From Pseudogulbenkiania sp. MAI-1 (GTDB taxonomy: Bacteria > Pseudomonadota > Gammaproteobacteria > Burkholderiales > Chromobacteriaceae), in NCBI RefSeq assembly GCF_000527175.1, contig NZ_AZUR01000001.1, positions 1,151,011 to 1,215,010 of the forward strand: a DNA stretch of 64,000 nt, read 5' to 3'. Below, in pieces: positions 32,173 through 40,649 of this stretch. How positions within the stretch are numbered: position 1 is the stretch's first letter; the number at the start of each line of letters is the position of its first letter. The notes under the pieces were generated by a model. That model was not told the origin of the DNA and did not search any database. It saw only the letters and a list, made by a program, of their open reading frames with translations. The translations under genes were made by a program, and so were the position numbers.

Positions 32173-33903
32173 TCAGGCCTGCAGGGGCTTCTTCAAGAGG
32201 CGCAGCAGCACGGCGGTGGTGACGGTGCCGGCTACCAGCGCCACCAGGTACATGCCCAGGTGGCTGACGGCGTTGGGGATCGGCAGCACGAAGATGCCGC
32301 CGTGCGGAACCTTCAGCTCGGCGCCGGCCGCCATCGAGATCGCACCGGTCAGAGCGGAGCCGGCGATCAGCGCCGGGATCACACGCAGCGGGTCGCGCGC
32401 GGCGAACGGGATGGCGCCTTCGGTGATGAAGGAGATACCCAGCACGCCCGCGGCCTTGCCGGCTTCGTGCTCGTCGGCGGTGAAGCGGTCACGGAACAGC
32501 AGGGTGGCGAGCGCGATGCCCAGCGGCGGGGTCATGCCGGCGGCCATGGTCGCAGCCATCGGGGTGTACACTTGGCTCGCGATCAGGCCGGTGCTGAAAG
32601 CGTAGGCCGCCTTGTTGAGCGGGCCGCCCATGTCGAAGGCCATCATCGCGCCCAGCAGCGCACCCAAGAGCAGCGCGCTGCTGCCCTGCATGCCCTTGAG
32701 CCATTCGGTCAGCGCGGCCAGCACGGAGGCGACCGGGGTGCCGACCACGTAGATCATCAAGAGGCCGACCAGCAGCGAGCCCAGCACCGGCAGGATCAAG
32801 ACGGGTTTCAGGCCGTCGAGGTTGCGGTGCAGCTTGATGTGGCGGTTGAGCCAGTCGGTGCCGTAGCCGGCGATGAAGCCGGCGATGATGCCGCCCAGGA
32901 AGCCCGAGCCCAGGCTCGCGGCCAGCATGCCGCCCACCATGCCCGGGGTGATGCCGGGGCGGTCGGCGATGGAGTAGGAGATGTAGCCCGCCAGTGCCGG
33001 CACCATCAGCGCGAAGGCCGACTTGGCGCCGATCTGGAACAGCGCCCAGGCCAGCGTGCCCTTGTGCGCGTCGTCGAAGGCGTAGATGCCGCCGAGAGCG
33101 AAGGCGATGGCGATCAGGATGCCGCCCGCCACCACGAAGGGCAGCATGAACGACACACCGGTCATCAGGTGCTTGTAGGGGCCGGTGCGCTGGGCCTTGG
33201 CGGCCTCGCCCGGTGCGGCCTGGGTCGAGGCGCTCGCTGCCTTGGCCGGAGCGTGCTCGCTGGCCTCGGCGATGGCGCGTTTTACCAGTGCGGCACCGTC
33301 ATGGATGGCGGCCTTGGTGCTGGTCTTGAAGAGGCGCTTGCCGACGAAGCGGCTGGTGTCCACCTGGGTGTCGGCGGCGATGATCACCAGATCGGCACGA
33401 CGGATCTCATCGTCGCTCAGGGTGTTCTGCGCCCCGACCGAACCCTGGGTCTCGACCTTGACGTGGTGGCCCAACTGCTTGGCGCCCTGGGTCAGGCCCT
33501 CGGCCGCCATGAAGGTATGGGCGATGCCGGTAGGGCAAGAGGTGATGGCGACGATCTCGAGCGCGGCGCTTGCGGCCTGGGCGGGGGCCGCCGGCTTGGC
33601 CGAGTCCTGCAGCGCGCTGGCGATCACGGCATCGGCATCGGCCAGCACCGCTTCCAGCGTGGCGACGTGGCAGCCGCGCAGCGCGAAGCGCTCCGACTCG
33701 GCCTCGCCCTCGCCGACCAGCACGATGGCGTCGGCGCGGTGGATCAACTCATCGGCCAGGCGCGCCTGCACCCCATGCGTGCTGCGCGTTTCGATGTCGA
33801 TGCGGTGGCCGAGGCGCTCGGCGCCATGGCGCAGAGCCTCGCCGGCGAGCAGGGTGTGGGTGGTGCGTTCCGGGCAGGATACCACTGCCAGTAGGTGTGC
33901 CAT
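32173..33903 (-). CDS. fruA: PTS fructose transporter subunit EIIB'BC
   Basis: Membrane permease and phosphotransfer component of fructose uptake, 576 residues. An N-terminal EIIB' domain (VVSCPERTTHTL, Cys10), a second EIIB domain with the phospho-cysteine motif TSCPTGIAHTFMAAE (Cys near 123), an Ala-rich linker, then the EIIC membrane domain from about 230 with the conserved FDMGGPLNKAAY and FITEGAIPFAARDP. Fructose enters as fructose 1-phosphate. It is the last gene of fruBKA, 76 bases after fruK. Confidence 0.94.
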   Translation of the reverse strand: MAHLLAVVSCPERTTHTLLAGEALRHGAERLGHRIDIETRSTHGVQARLADELIHRADAIVLVGEGEAESERFALRGCHVATLEAVLADADAVIASALQDSAKPAAPAQAASAALEIVAITSCPTGIAHTFMAAEGLTQGAKQLGHHVKVETQGSVGAQNTLSDDEIRRADLVIIAADTQVDTSRFVGKRLFKTSTKAAIHDGAALVKRAIAEASEHAPAKAASASTQAAPGEAAKAQRTGPYKHLMTGVSFMLPFVVAGGILIAIAFALGGIYAFDDAHKGTLAWALFQIGAKSAFALMVPALAGYISYSIADRPGITPGMVGGMLAASLGSGFLGGIIAGFIAGYGTDWLNRHIKLHRNLDGLKPVLILPVLGSLLVGLLMIYVVGTPVASVLAALTEWLKGMQGSSALLLGALLGAMMAFDMGGPLNKAAYAFSTGLIASQVYTPMAATMAAGMTPPLGIALATLLFRDRFTADEHEAGKAAGVLGISFITEGAIPFAARDPLRVIPALIAGSALTGAISMAAGAELKVPHGGIFVLPIPNAVSHLGMYLVALVAGTVTTAVLLRLLKKPLQA

Positions 33904-33979
33904 CTGTGTCTCCTCTATCACGGTGATACGGGTTTGCCCCGCTTTTCGTTGTGCTGCTCTGTTTGATGCGTTGCGGCGC

Positions 33980-34936
33980 TCAGGCGCCCAGTTGCGCCAG
34001 GTCCACGCGCGCGGCCAGCGCTTCCACTTCGTCCACCGCTGGCAGGTGCGGGCCGACCTGCGCCAGCTTACCGGCGGCAAAGGCCACCGCCAGCCGCGCC
34101 GTGTCGGGGGCGCTGCGTCCGCCGTAGCGGGCGGCGATCAGGCCCGCCACCAGTGCGTCCCCGGCACCCACGGTGCTGGTCAGCGCCACCTTGGGCGGAC
34201 GCGCCAGCCAGATGCCCTCGGCACCGGCGAATAGCGCGCCTTCCTCGCCCAGCGACACCACCACCTCGGCGATGCCGCGTGCGCGCAGCCGCGCCACCTC
34301 GTCGCCGACCGCGTCCAGCGTGGCCAGCTCGCGGCCGACCAGTTGTTCCAGCTCGTGCCGGTTGGGCTTGATGCAGGCGGGCAGGGTAGCCACGCCGTCG
34401 GCCAGGGCGGTGGCGAGCGCCGCGCCGCTGCTGTCGAGTACCACGTGCGCGCCGTGCTGGCGCAGCCGGCCGATCAGCACCGCATAGCTGTCCTCCGCCA
34501 GCCCGGCGGGCAGGCTGCCCGCCAGCACGAAGCAGCGTCCCGGTTCGGCCAGGTCGTCGAGCTGCTGCAGCAGCGCCTCGAAGGTGGCAGCGTCGACCGG
34601 ATGACCGGGCAGGTTGACATCGGTGGTGCTGTTGTCCGAGCCATCCACCAGCTTGATGTTGACGCGCGTGGCACCGTCGTGACGCACGAAGCGGTCGTTG
34701 ATGCCCTTGTCGGCAAAGAGCTGCTCGAACGGCGTGGCGTTGTCGCGGCCGAGGATGCCGGTGGCGATCACCGGAATCTCCCAGTCGGCCAGGCAACTGG
34801 CGACGTTCACCCCCTTGCCGCCGGCGTTGATCTGCGACGAACGCGCCACGTTGACCGCGCCCGGGTTCAGGCGGTCGAGCATGACGGTCTGGTCGATCGC
34901 CGGGTTGAGCGTGACGGTGACGATGGGGCGGGTCAT
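33980..34936 (-). CDS. fruK: 1-phosphofructokinase
   Basis: Converts fructose 1-phosphate to fructose 1,6-bisphosphate; 318 residues of the PfkB family. VTVTLNPAIDQTV at the start, AGGKGVNVA in the substrate loop, and STVGAGDALVAG with the catalytic Asp. The ATG overlaps the fruB stop by 4 bases. Together with fruB and fruA it forms the complete fructose route into glycolysis. Confidence 0.94.
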   Translation of the reverse strand: MTRPIVTVTLNPAIDQTVMLDRLNPGAVNVARSSQINAGGKGVNVASCLADWEIPVIATGILGRDNATPFEQLFADKGINDRFVRHDGATRVNIKLVDGSDNSTTDVNLPGHPVDAATFEALLQQLDDLAEPGRCFVLAGSLPAGLAEDSYAVLIGRLRQHGAHVVLDSSGAALATALADGVATLPACIKPNRHELEQLVGRELATLDAVGDEVARLRARGIAEVVVSLGEEGALFAGAEGIWLARPPKVALTSTVGAGDALVAGLIAARYGGRSAPDTARLAVAFAAGKLAQVGPHLPAVDEVEALAARVDLAQLGA

Positions 34937-37440
34937 TCCGCGTCTCCTTCCAGCGCGCGCACGTCGGCGGCGCTGTCGCAATCGAGCGCCTGGCGGGCGA
35001 GCTCCAGCAGCGTGCTGTGGGTGGCGGCGCGCAGCCGCGCCTTCACCGCCGGGATGTCGCGCGGGCTCATCGACAGCTCGCTCACACCCAGCCCGGTGAG
35101 GATGGCCGCGCCGAGCGGATCACCGGCCAAGCCGCCGCACACGCCCACCCACACCTGGTGGCGGCGCGCGCCTTCCACGGTCTGCTGGATCAGACGCAGC
35201 ACCGCCGGGTGCAGGCTGTCGGCCTCGCGCGCCAGTTCCGGGTGCTGACGGTCGATCGCCAGCACGTATTGGGTGAGGTCGTTGGTGCCGATCGAGAAGA
35301 AATCGACGTGTTCGGCCAGGCGGTCGGCCATCGCCGCCACCGCCGGCACTTCCACCATGATGCCCAGCGGCACCTGCGGCGCGTTCAGCTCCTGGCGGAT
35401 ACGCTCGCAGTGGGCGCGCAGCGTGCGCACTTCGTCCAGCGACGTGATCATCGGGAACATGATCGACATCGGGCCGTGCGCCGCGGCACGGTACAGTGCG
35501 CGCAGCTGCGGTTCCAGCAGATCCGGGCGGCGGAGTTGCAGACGCGCGCCGCGCACGCCGAGGAAGGGGTTCTCCTCGTGCGGCAGGTCGAGGTAGGGCA
35601 CCTGCTTGTCGCCGCCGATGTCGAGGGCGCGGATGATCAGCGTGCGGCCTTGCAGCGCCTCGATCATGGCGCGGTAGGTGGCGTATTGCTCCTCCTCATC
35701 CGGCGCGGTGTCGCGCTCGAGGAACAGGAATTCGGTGCGCATCAGGCCGACGCCCTCGGCGCCGGCGGACAACGCCTCGGCGACTTTTTCCGGGCGGTTG
35801 ACGTTGGCGGCGATCTCCACGCGGTGGCCGTCGCGGGTCTGCGCCGGCAGCGCGCGGTCGGCAGCCTGACGCGCGTCGCGCTCCTGCTGCTCGGCCAGCC
35901 AGCGGCGGGCGGAGGCGAGGTCTTGTTCGGACGGGTCGAGATAGAGCCGGCCGCCATGGCCGTCCAGGATCACCGTGGTGCCGTCCGGCACGTCGAGCAG
36001 CGCGGCACCGCCGGCCACCAGCGCCGGCAGGCCCAGAGTGCGCGCCAGGATCGCGGTATGCGAGGTCGGGCCACCCTGGGCGGTGCACAGGCCGAGGGTG
36101 CGCGTCACGTCCAGCGTAGCGGTGTCGGATGGGGCCAGGTCGGGGGCGATCAGGATGGTCTCGCCGTTGCCGTTGACGCCGCTGCTGCCGGTATCGGCGC
36201 TCGGGTCGAGCTTGGCCAGCACGCGGCGACCGACGTCGCGCAGGTCGGCGGCGCGCGCCGCCAACAGCGGGCTGCCCAGCGCCGCCAGACGGCCGGCCTG
36301 CTGCTCGATGGCCTGCTGCCAGGCCCAGGCCACGCCGTGGCCCTGCACCATGATGCGGCAGGTCAGCGTAATCAGTTCGCTATCGTTCAGCAGTTCGGCC
36401 TGGGCGCGGAAGATGCCGGCTTCGGCGGTGCCGAGACGGCGCGCAGTATCGACTGCCAGCCCTTCCAGTTCCTCGCGGGTGGCGACCAGCGCCGCTTCCA
36501 GCGCCACGCCGCCGTCAGCCAGCGGGCCGGGGCGGTCGGCGACGTTGACGGCATGGGCGCGCAGTTGGCGCGTGGTGCCGATGGCGAGACCGGGGCTCGC
36601 GCTGATGCCGCCGATCGAGGGCAGTACGCCTGCCGGCGCCCAGCCCTGGCGGTTGGCGTTCTTCTGCTTCAGCGCCGCGGCGGCGGCATCGGCCTGCTCC
36701 TGCGCGGTGATGCGGGTCATCACGTCGCGCAGCGTGGCCAGCGCCTGCTCGGCTTCCGGACCGGTGGCCGAGACGTGCAGCTCGTGGCCGTGCTGCAGGC
36801 CCAGTTGCAGCAGGCCGATCAGGTTCTTGCAGTCGGCGCTTTCCTGGTGATTGCGCACCAGCACGTCGGCGTCGAAGCGGCGCGCCGTCTCCACCCACAG
36901 TGTGGCGGGGCGGGCGTGCAGGCCGTTGGGGTATTCCATGGTCCAGCTGAAATGGTGCTCGTAGTCGGCGACCGTTGCCGTCGCCACGGCCACTTCGGCC
37001 ACGACGGCGTCCTCGGCCAGTGCCGCCAGCAGCGGGGCCGGGTCGTTGGTGCCGAACAGCGTTTGCAGCTGTTGCTCGTCCTGCAGCAGGCGGGTGAGGC
37101 GGCGCAGCACCGTGATGTGCTCGTCGGACTGGGCGGCGATGGCGACCACCAGATGCACGCGCTGGCCCGGGTTCCACTCCAGACCGCCCGGAATCTGCAG
37201 CACCGCCACGCCGGTGTGGCGGATCAGGTAGCGGTCTTCGATCATGCCGTGCGGAATGGCGACGCCATGGCCGAGGAAGGTGTTGGCGACGGTCTCACGG
37301 CGCAACAGGCTATCGATGTAGGCCGGGTCGATGTAGCCGGCCGAAGCCAGCAGGTGCCCTGCCTCGGCGATGGCGCCGTTCTTGTCGGCGGGGCTCGCCC
37401 CGAGCCGGACCAGTTCGGCCGGGATCAGCGGAAGTGCCAT
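34933..37440 (-). CDS. fruB: fructose PTS multiphosphoryl protein EIIA-HPr-EI
   Basis: Soluble phosphoryl-transfer protein of 835 residues that fuses three PTS parts. EIIA-Fru about 1-145 (His64 in AIPHG), HPr about 160-250 (His175 in NGLHARPA), and enzyme I from about 272 (His461 in GGPTSHTAILAR, with the PEP-binding barrel and FFSIGTNDLTQY). It carries the whole chain from PEP to FruA, so fructose uptake needs no general PTS proteins. It is the first gene of fruBKA; its promoter, 100 bases upstream, carries a FruR-like operator. Confidence 0.95.
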   Translation of the reverse strand: MALPLIPAELVRLGASPADKNGAIAEAGHLLASAGYIDPAYIDSLLRRETVANTFLGHGVAIPHGMIEDRYLIRHTGVAVLQIPGGLEWNPGQRVHLVVAIAAQSDEHITVLRRLTRLLQDEQQLQTLFGTNDPAPLLAALAEDAVVAEVAVATATVADYEHHFSWTMEYPNGLHARPATLWVETARRFDADVLVRNHQESADCKNLIGLLQLGLQHGHELHVSATGPEAEQALATLRDVMTRITAQEQADAAAAALKQKNANRQGWAPAGVLPSIGGISASPGLAIGTTRQLRAHAVNVADRPGPLADGGVALEAALVATREELEGLAVDTARRLGTAEAGIFRAQAELLNDSELITLTCRIMVQGHGVAWAWQQAIEQQAGRLAALGSPLLAARAADLRDVGRRVLAKLDPSADTGSSGVNGNGETILIAPDLAPSDTATLDVTRTLGLCTAQGGPTSHTAILARTLGLPALVAGGAALLDVPDGTTVILDGHGGRLYLDPSEQDLASARRWLAEQQERDARQAADRALPAQTRDGHRVEIAANVNRPEKVAEALSAGAEGVGLMRTEFLFLERDTAPDEEEQYATYRAMIEALQGRTLIIRALDIGGDKQVPYLDLPHEENPFLGVRGARLQLRRPDLLEPQLRALYRAAAHGPMSIMFPMITSLDEVRTLRAHCERIRQELNAPQVPLGIMVEVPAVAAMADRLAEHVDFFSIGTNDLTQYVLAIDRQHPELAREADSLHPAVLRLIQQTVEGARRHQVWVGVCGGLAGDPLGAAILTGLGVSELSMSPRDIPAVKARLRAATHSTLLELARQALDCDSAADVRALEGDAE

Positions 37441-37543
37441 GGTGTCTCCTCAGTTCTTTGGCGGAATCGGTCTTGGTCTTGGCTGTCTTGTGGCACCGGC
37501 TTGGTGCATGGCGGCGTGACCGACTCTTCATTGATGTGAGGCA

Positions 37544-37572
37544 ATTGAAATCGATTACATTCCGGCTGTCAA
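37544..37572 (-). promoter_or_regulatory. fruB promoter with FruR-like operator
   Basis: On the minus strand TTGACA (37572-37567), 17-base spacer and TTCAAT (37549-37544). The palindrome, read TGTAATCGATTTCA on that strand, occupies 37546-37559, over spacer and -10. A LacI-family regulator gene starts 140 bases away in the divergent direction. Apart from the operator and promoter, the 271-base gap (37441-37711) shows nothing else I can support. Confidence 0.7.
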
Positions 37573-37711
37573 TCGCTCCGTATCAACAAAGTGCGAGGAA
37601 ATCCTTGGCAGTGGCCAATTTTGATACACCCATGCGCCAATAAGGGGCTTGCGTAGTGACGCGATTTCAGCGACGATCACGCGCAATACAGGAAATCGTT
37701 ATCAGGACACC

Positions 37712-38707
37712 ATGAACGCCAAGATCAAGGATGTCGCCGCCGCCGCCGGGGTCTCCGTCGCTACCGTCTCACGGGCGCTGGGCAGCGGGCCGGTCAGTGA
37801 GGCCTTGCGCCTGCGCGTCGAAGAGGCTGCCAAGCAACTGGGCTACCGGCCCAACCTGTCGGCGCGCCGGCTGCGTTCGCAGCACACCCAGACCGTCGGC
37901 CTGATCGTGTCGGACATCCGCAACCCCTTCTTCACCGCGGTCAGCCGCGCCGTCGAGGACGCCGCCTACCAGGCCGGCATGCGGGTGATCCTGTGCAACA
38001 CCGACGAAAACCCGGACAAGGAAGCGATGTACCTGCGGCTGATGGAGGAAGAGCGCGTCAGCGGCGTGATCTTCTCGCCCACACGCGACACCGCGCGCCG
38101 CCTGCGTCCCGACGCCTACAATTTCCCGGTGGTGATGATCGACCGTGCCGGCCCGGCCGGGCAGGCCGATGCCGTGGTGCTGGACAACCGGCTGGCGGCG
38201 GGGCAACTGGTCGAGCACCTGCTGGCACGGGGTTACCGCCATATCGGCGGCCTGTTCGGCAATACCAGCAGCACCGGCGCCGAGCGCCATGCCGGTTTCG
38301 AGGCGGCGCTCAAGGCGCACGGACTGGAAGGGGAAGGGCGCTTTGTCGCCCCCACCGCCGAGGCGGCCGAAGCCACGGTGGCGCGCTGGCTGGCCGAGGA
38401 GCGGCGTCCGGACGCGCTGATCGCCAGCAACGGCCTGCTGCTCTTGGGCACCCTGCGCGCCCTGCAGGGCGCCGGACTGTCCGCCCCGGCCGACATCGCG
38501 CTGGCGGGCTTCGACAACGATGTCTGGACCAGCCTGGTCGGCAACGGTGGCCTGACCGTGATCGAACAGCCGGTCTACGAGATCGGCCGCACCGCGATGG
38601 ACATGCTGCTGAGCCGCTTGGAAGACCCCACGCTCAGCATCCGCAGCGTGGTGCTCGCCGGACGGCTGCTGGTGCGCGGCTCGACCGGCCAGCGGGTCGA
38701 CGGTTAG
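37712..38707 (+). CDS. fruR: LacI-family fructose regulator FruR/Cra-like
   Basis: A 331-residue LacI-type repressor. The N-terminal helix-turn-helix (IKDVAAAAGVSVATVSRALG, about 5-24) and hinge are followed by a periplasmic-binding-like effector domain (VGLIVSDIRNPFFTAVSRAVE and ALAGFDNDVW). Divergence from fruBKA and the palindromic operator between them indicate local fructose control; fructose 1-phosphate is the usual effector in this group. The ATG at MNAKIKDV fits the family start; the frame is open 21 codons further upstream. It ends in a bidirectional terminator. Confidence 0.85.
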   Translation: MNAKIKDVAAAAGVSVATVSRALGSGPVSEALRLRVEEAAKQLGYRPNLSARRLRSQHTQTVGLIVSDIRNPFFTAVSRAVEDAAYQAGMRVILCNTDENPDKEAMYLRLMEEERVSGVIFSPTRDTARRLRPDAYNFPVVMIDRAGPAGQADAVVLDNRLAAGQLVEHLLARGYRHIGGLFGNTSSTGAERHAGFEAALKAHGLEGEGRFVAPTAEAAEATVARWLAEERRPDALIASNGLLLLGTLRALQGAGLSAPADIALAGFDNDVWTSLVGNGGLTVIEQPVYEIGRTAMDMLLSRLEDPTLSIRSVVLAGRLLVRGSTGQRVDG

Positions 38708-38734
38708 CGCGGGAGCGGCATCCTCCAATAACCC

Positions 38735-38771
38735 GAAACCCCCGCTGGAATGCATTTCCCGCGGGGGTTTC
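38735..38771. terminator. bidirectional terminator between fruR and the cytochrome oxidase operon
   Basis: GAAACCCCCGC (38735-38745) and GCGGGGGTTTC (38761-38771) form a perfect 11-bp stem with A- and T-rich ends, serving two convergent units. Confidence 0.85.
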
Positions 38772-38803
38772 GTCTGTTCGGGACTCGAAAGGCCGTCGCC
38801 CGT

Positions 38804-39154
38804 TTACTTCGGCTTGACGTGCTCCGCCACCGAGGCTTCCTGGCCGAAGAACACGCCGCGCGTCGAGTAGGTGTAGTTCGCCTCCGCCTGCATCAGTCCC
38901 ACCAGCACCAGCAGGCACAAGGGCGGGATCAGGATGGCGTAGACCAGTGCCAGCCGCTCCCAGCGCATGTGCATGAAGACGCTGACGATCAGCCCCGCCT
39001 TGAGCAGCATGAAGGCCACGATCAGAAACCAGCGCAGAAAGCCCTGGATGTGGAAGTAATCGACCAGATAGGACAGGGTGCTGAGCACGAACAGCAGGCC
39101 CCATACCTTGAGATAGAGGCCGATCGGGTGTTGCTGGCCGGAGGCGTGTTCCAT
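38804..39154 (-). CDS. cytochrome c oxidase subunit IV-like protein
   Basis: A 116-residue protein with three hydrophobic helices (about 15-32, 40-60 and 68-88) of the prokaryotic COX4/CyoD-like family, a small structural subunit of heme-copper oxidases. HIQGFLRWFLIVAFMLLKAG is the central helix region. It is the last gene of the oxidase cluster, 9 bases after subunit III. Confidence 0.8.
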   Translation of the reverse strand: MEHASGQQHPIGLYLKVWGLLFVLSTLSYLVDYFHIQGFLRWFLIVAFMLLKAGLIVSVFMHMRWERLALVYAILIPPLCLLVLVGLMQAEANYTYSTRGVFFGQEASVAEHVKPK

Positions 39155-39163
39155 GGCGTCACC

Positions 39164-39859
39164 TCACCACAGGTAGAAGAACGCGAAGATGAAGACCCAC
39201 ACCAGATCGACGAAGTGCCAGTACAGGCCGGCGATTTCCACGATCTGGTAGTTGCCGCTCTTTTCGTAGCGTCCGGCCAGCATCCTGAGTGCGACGATGA
39301 TCAGATAGATCACCCCGGCGCTGACGTGAAGCCCGTGAAAGCCGGTGATCATGAAGAAGGTCGAGCCGAACTGCGCCGCGCCCATCGGATTGCCCCACGG
39401 CCGCACGCCTTCCTCGACGATCAGCTTGGTCCATTCGAAGGCCTGCATGCCGACGAAGGTGGCGCCCAGTGCTGCCGTGGCCAGCATCAGCGCCGCGCTC
39501 TTCACCCGGTCGCGGCGGTAGCCGAAGTTGACCGCCATCGCCATGGTGCCGCTGCTGCTGATCAGGATGAAGGTCATGATGGCGATCAGGATCAGCGGGA
39601 TCGGCGTGCCGCCGATGCTGAGCGCGAACACCTCGCTGGGATTGGGCCAGGGCACGGTGGTGGACATCCGCACCGTCATGTAGCCGGTCAAAAAGCAGCC
39701 GAAGATGAAGGTGTCGCTGAGCAGGAACACCCACATCATCGCCTTGCCCCAGGAAACCTTGAAAGCCTCGCGGTCGGCGGACCAGTCGCTGACGATGCCC
39801 TGCCAGCCGCCGGCTGCCGGGAGCGGGTCGTTGGGAGGAGACAGCGTGTGCTTTGCCAT
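39164..39859 (-). CDS. ctaE: cytochrome c oxidase subunit III
   Basis: A 231-residue heme-copper oxidase subunit III with five to six helices. The motif WVFLLSDTFIFGCF at about 40-53 includes the conserved acidic residue, FHGLHVSAGVIYL carries the subunit III histidines, and the end WHFVDLVWVFIFAFFYLW is the classic C-terminal signature. The ATG at MAKHTLSPP is chosen because the longer frame lacks hydrophobic or family-like sequence. It contacts subunit I and supports its stability. Confidence 0.9.
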   Translation of the reverse strand: MAKHTLSPPNDPLPAAGGWQGIVSDWSADREAFKVSWGKAMMWVFLLSDTFIFGCFLTGYMTVRMSTTVPWPNPSEVFALSIGGTPIPLILIAIMTFILISSSGTMAMAVNFGYRRDRVKSAALMLATAALGATFVGMQAFEWTKLIVEEGVRPWGNPMGAAQFGSTFFMITGFHGLHVSAGVIYLIIVALRMLAGRYEKSGNYQIVEIAGLYWHFVDLVWVFIFAFFYLW

Positions 39860-40025
39860 GGGCGTGCCTCGCGTAAAGGGGCCATCGAATCTGCAGCCAG
39901 CGGCGTCGCCTCGTTCAGGACGGGCACGCATCCGTCGGCCGGCGCAGGGCCGGTGTTGCAACACCCCCTTGTAGCAGGTCACATCATGCGGGCGGCCGCT
40001 CGCTGGCGGCGCCCGCCAAGCCGCT

Positions 40026-40649
40026 TCAGAAACGGCGGCATATCTCTTGTATGGTGGCTGGCGGAATCAGGAACAGCAAGCCGAACAGCACCAGCCACAG
40101 CGCCAGCAGGAAGTGCCAGTAACGGGCGCACAACTGCACGGCCAGGGCGGCATCCTCGCTCAGCCCATCGCGCCAGACCCGCCGTGCGGTCAGACCCCAG
40201 GCCACCAGCCCGCCGATCAGGTGCAGGCCGTGCAGCCCGCTCAACAGGTAGAAGAAACTGCTGGCCGGGCCGCTGGTGAGCGCGTAGTCCAGCGCGGTCA
40301 ACTGCCGCCACAGCCACAGCTGCCCGCCGAGGAAACCGAGCGCCAGCACGCCGCCCAATAACAGGCCGGTCTTCATCCCGCCAAGCTGCCCGCGCCGGCC
40401 GGCCTGCCGGGCCCACTGCAGGGCCGCGCTGCTTGCCGCCAGCAGCGCCGTGTTCAGCCACACCGTCGGCAGCGTGGGCAGGCGCTGCCAATCGGCGTAA
40501 TCCATGCGCGCGATGTAGGCATGCAGGAACTGCGCGAACAGCACCGTCACCACCGCCATGAACACCCACAGCGCCACCTTGGCGGCCGCCGGCCGGCTGT
40601 CCCGCTCCCCGGCGTGCCGGGCATCGTCCCGGGCTACCGTCATGCTCAT
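40026..40649 (-). CDS. second subunit-III-like heme-copper oxidase protein
   Basis: A 207-residue membrane protein with about five helices. LLSGLHGLHLIGGLVAWG and CARYWHFLLALWLVLFGLLF match the subunit III family, but the acidic SDxxxF element of the first helix pair is missing and the N-terminus differs. It overlaps the subunit I gene by 4 bases. Two subunit-III-like genes in one oxidase operon are unusual; this one may replace or assist the other in a variant complex. Confidence 0.8.
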   Translation of the reverse strand: MSMTVARDDARHAGERDSRPAAAKVALWVFMAVVTVLFAQFLHAYIARMDYADWQRLPTLPTVWLNTALLAASSAALQWARQAGRRGQLGGMKTGLLLGGVLALGFLGGQLWLWRQLTALDYALTSGPASSFFYLLSGLHGLHLIGGLVAWGLTARRVWRDGLSEDAALAVQLCARYWHFLLALWLVLFGLLFLIPPATIQEICRRF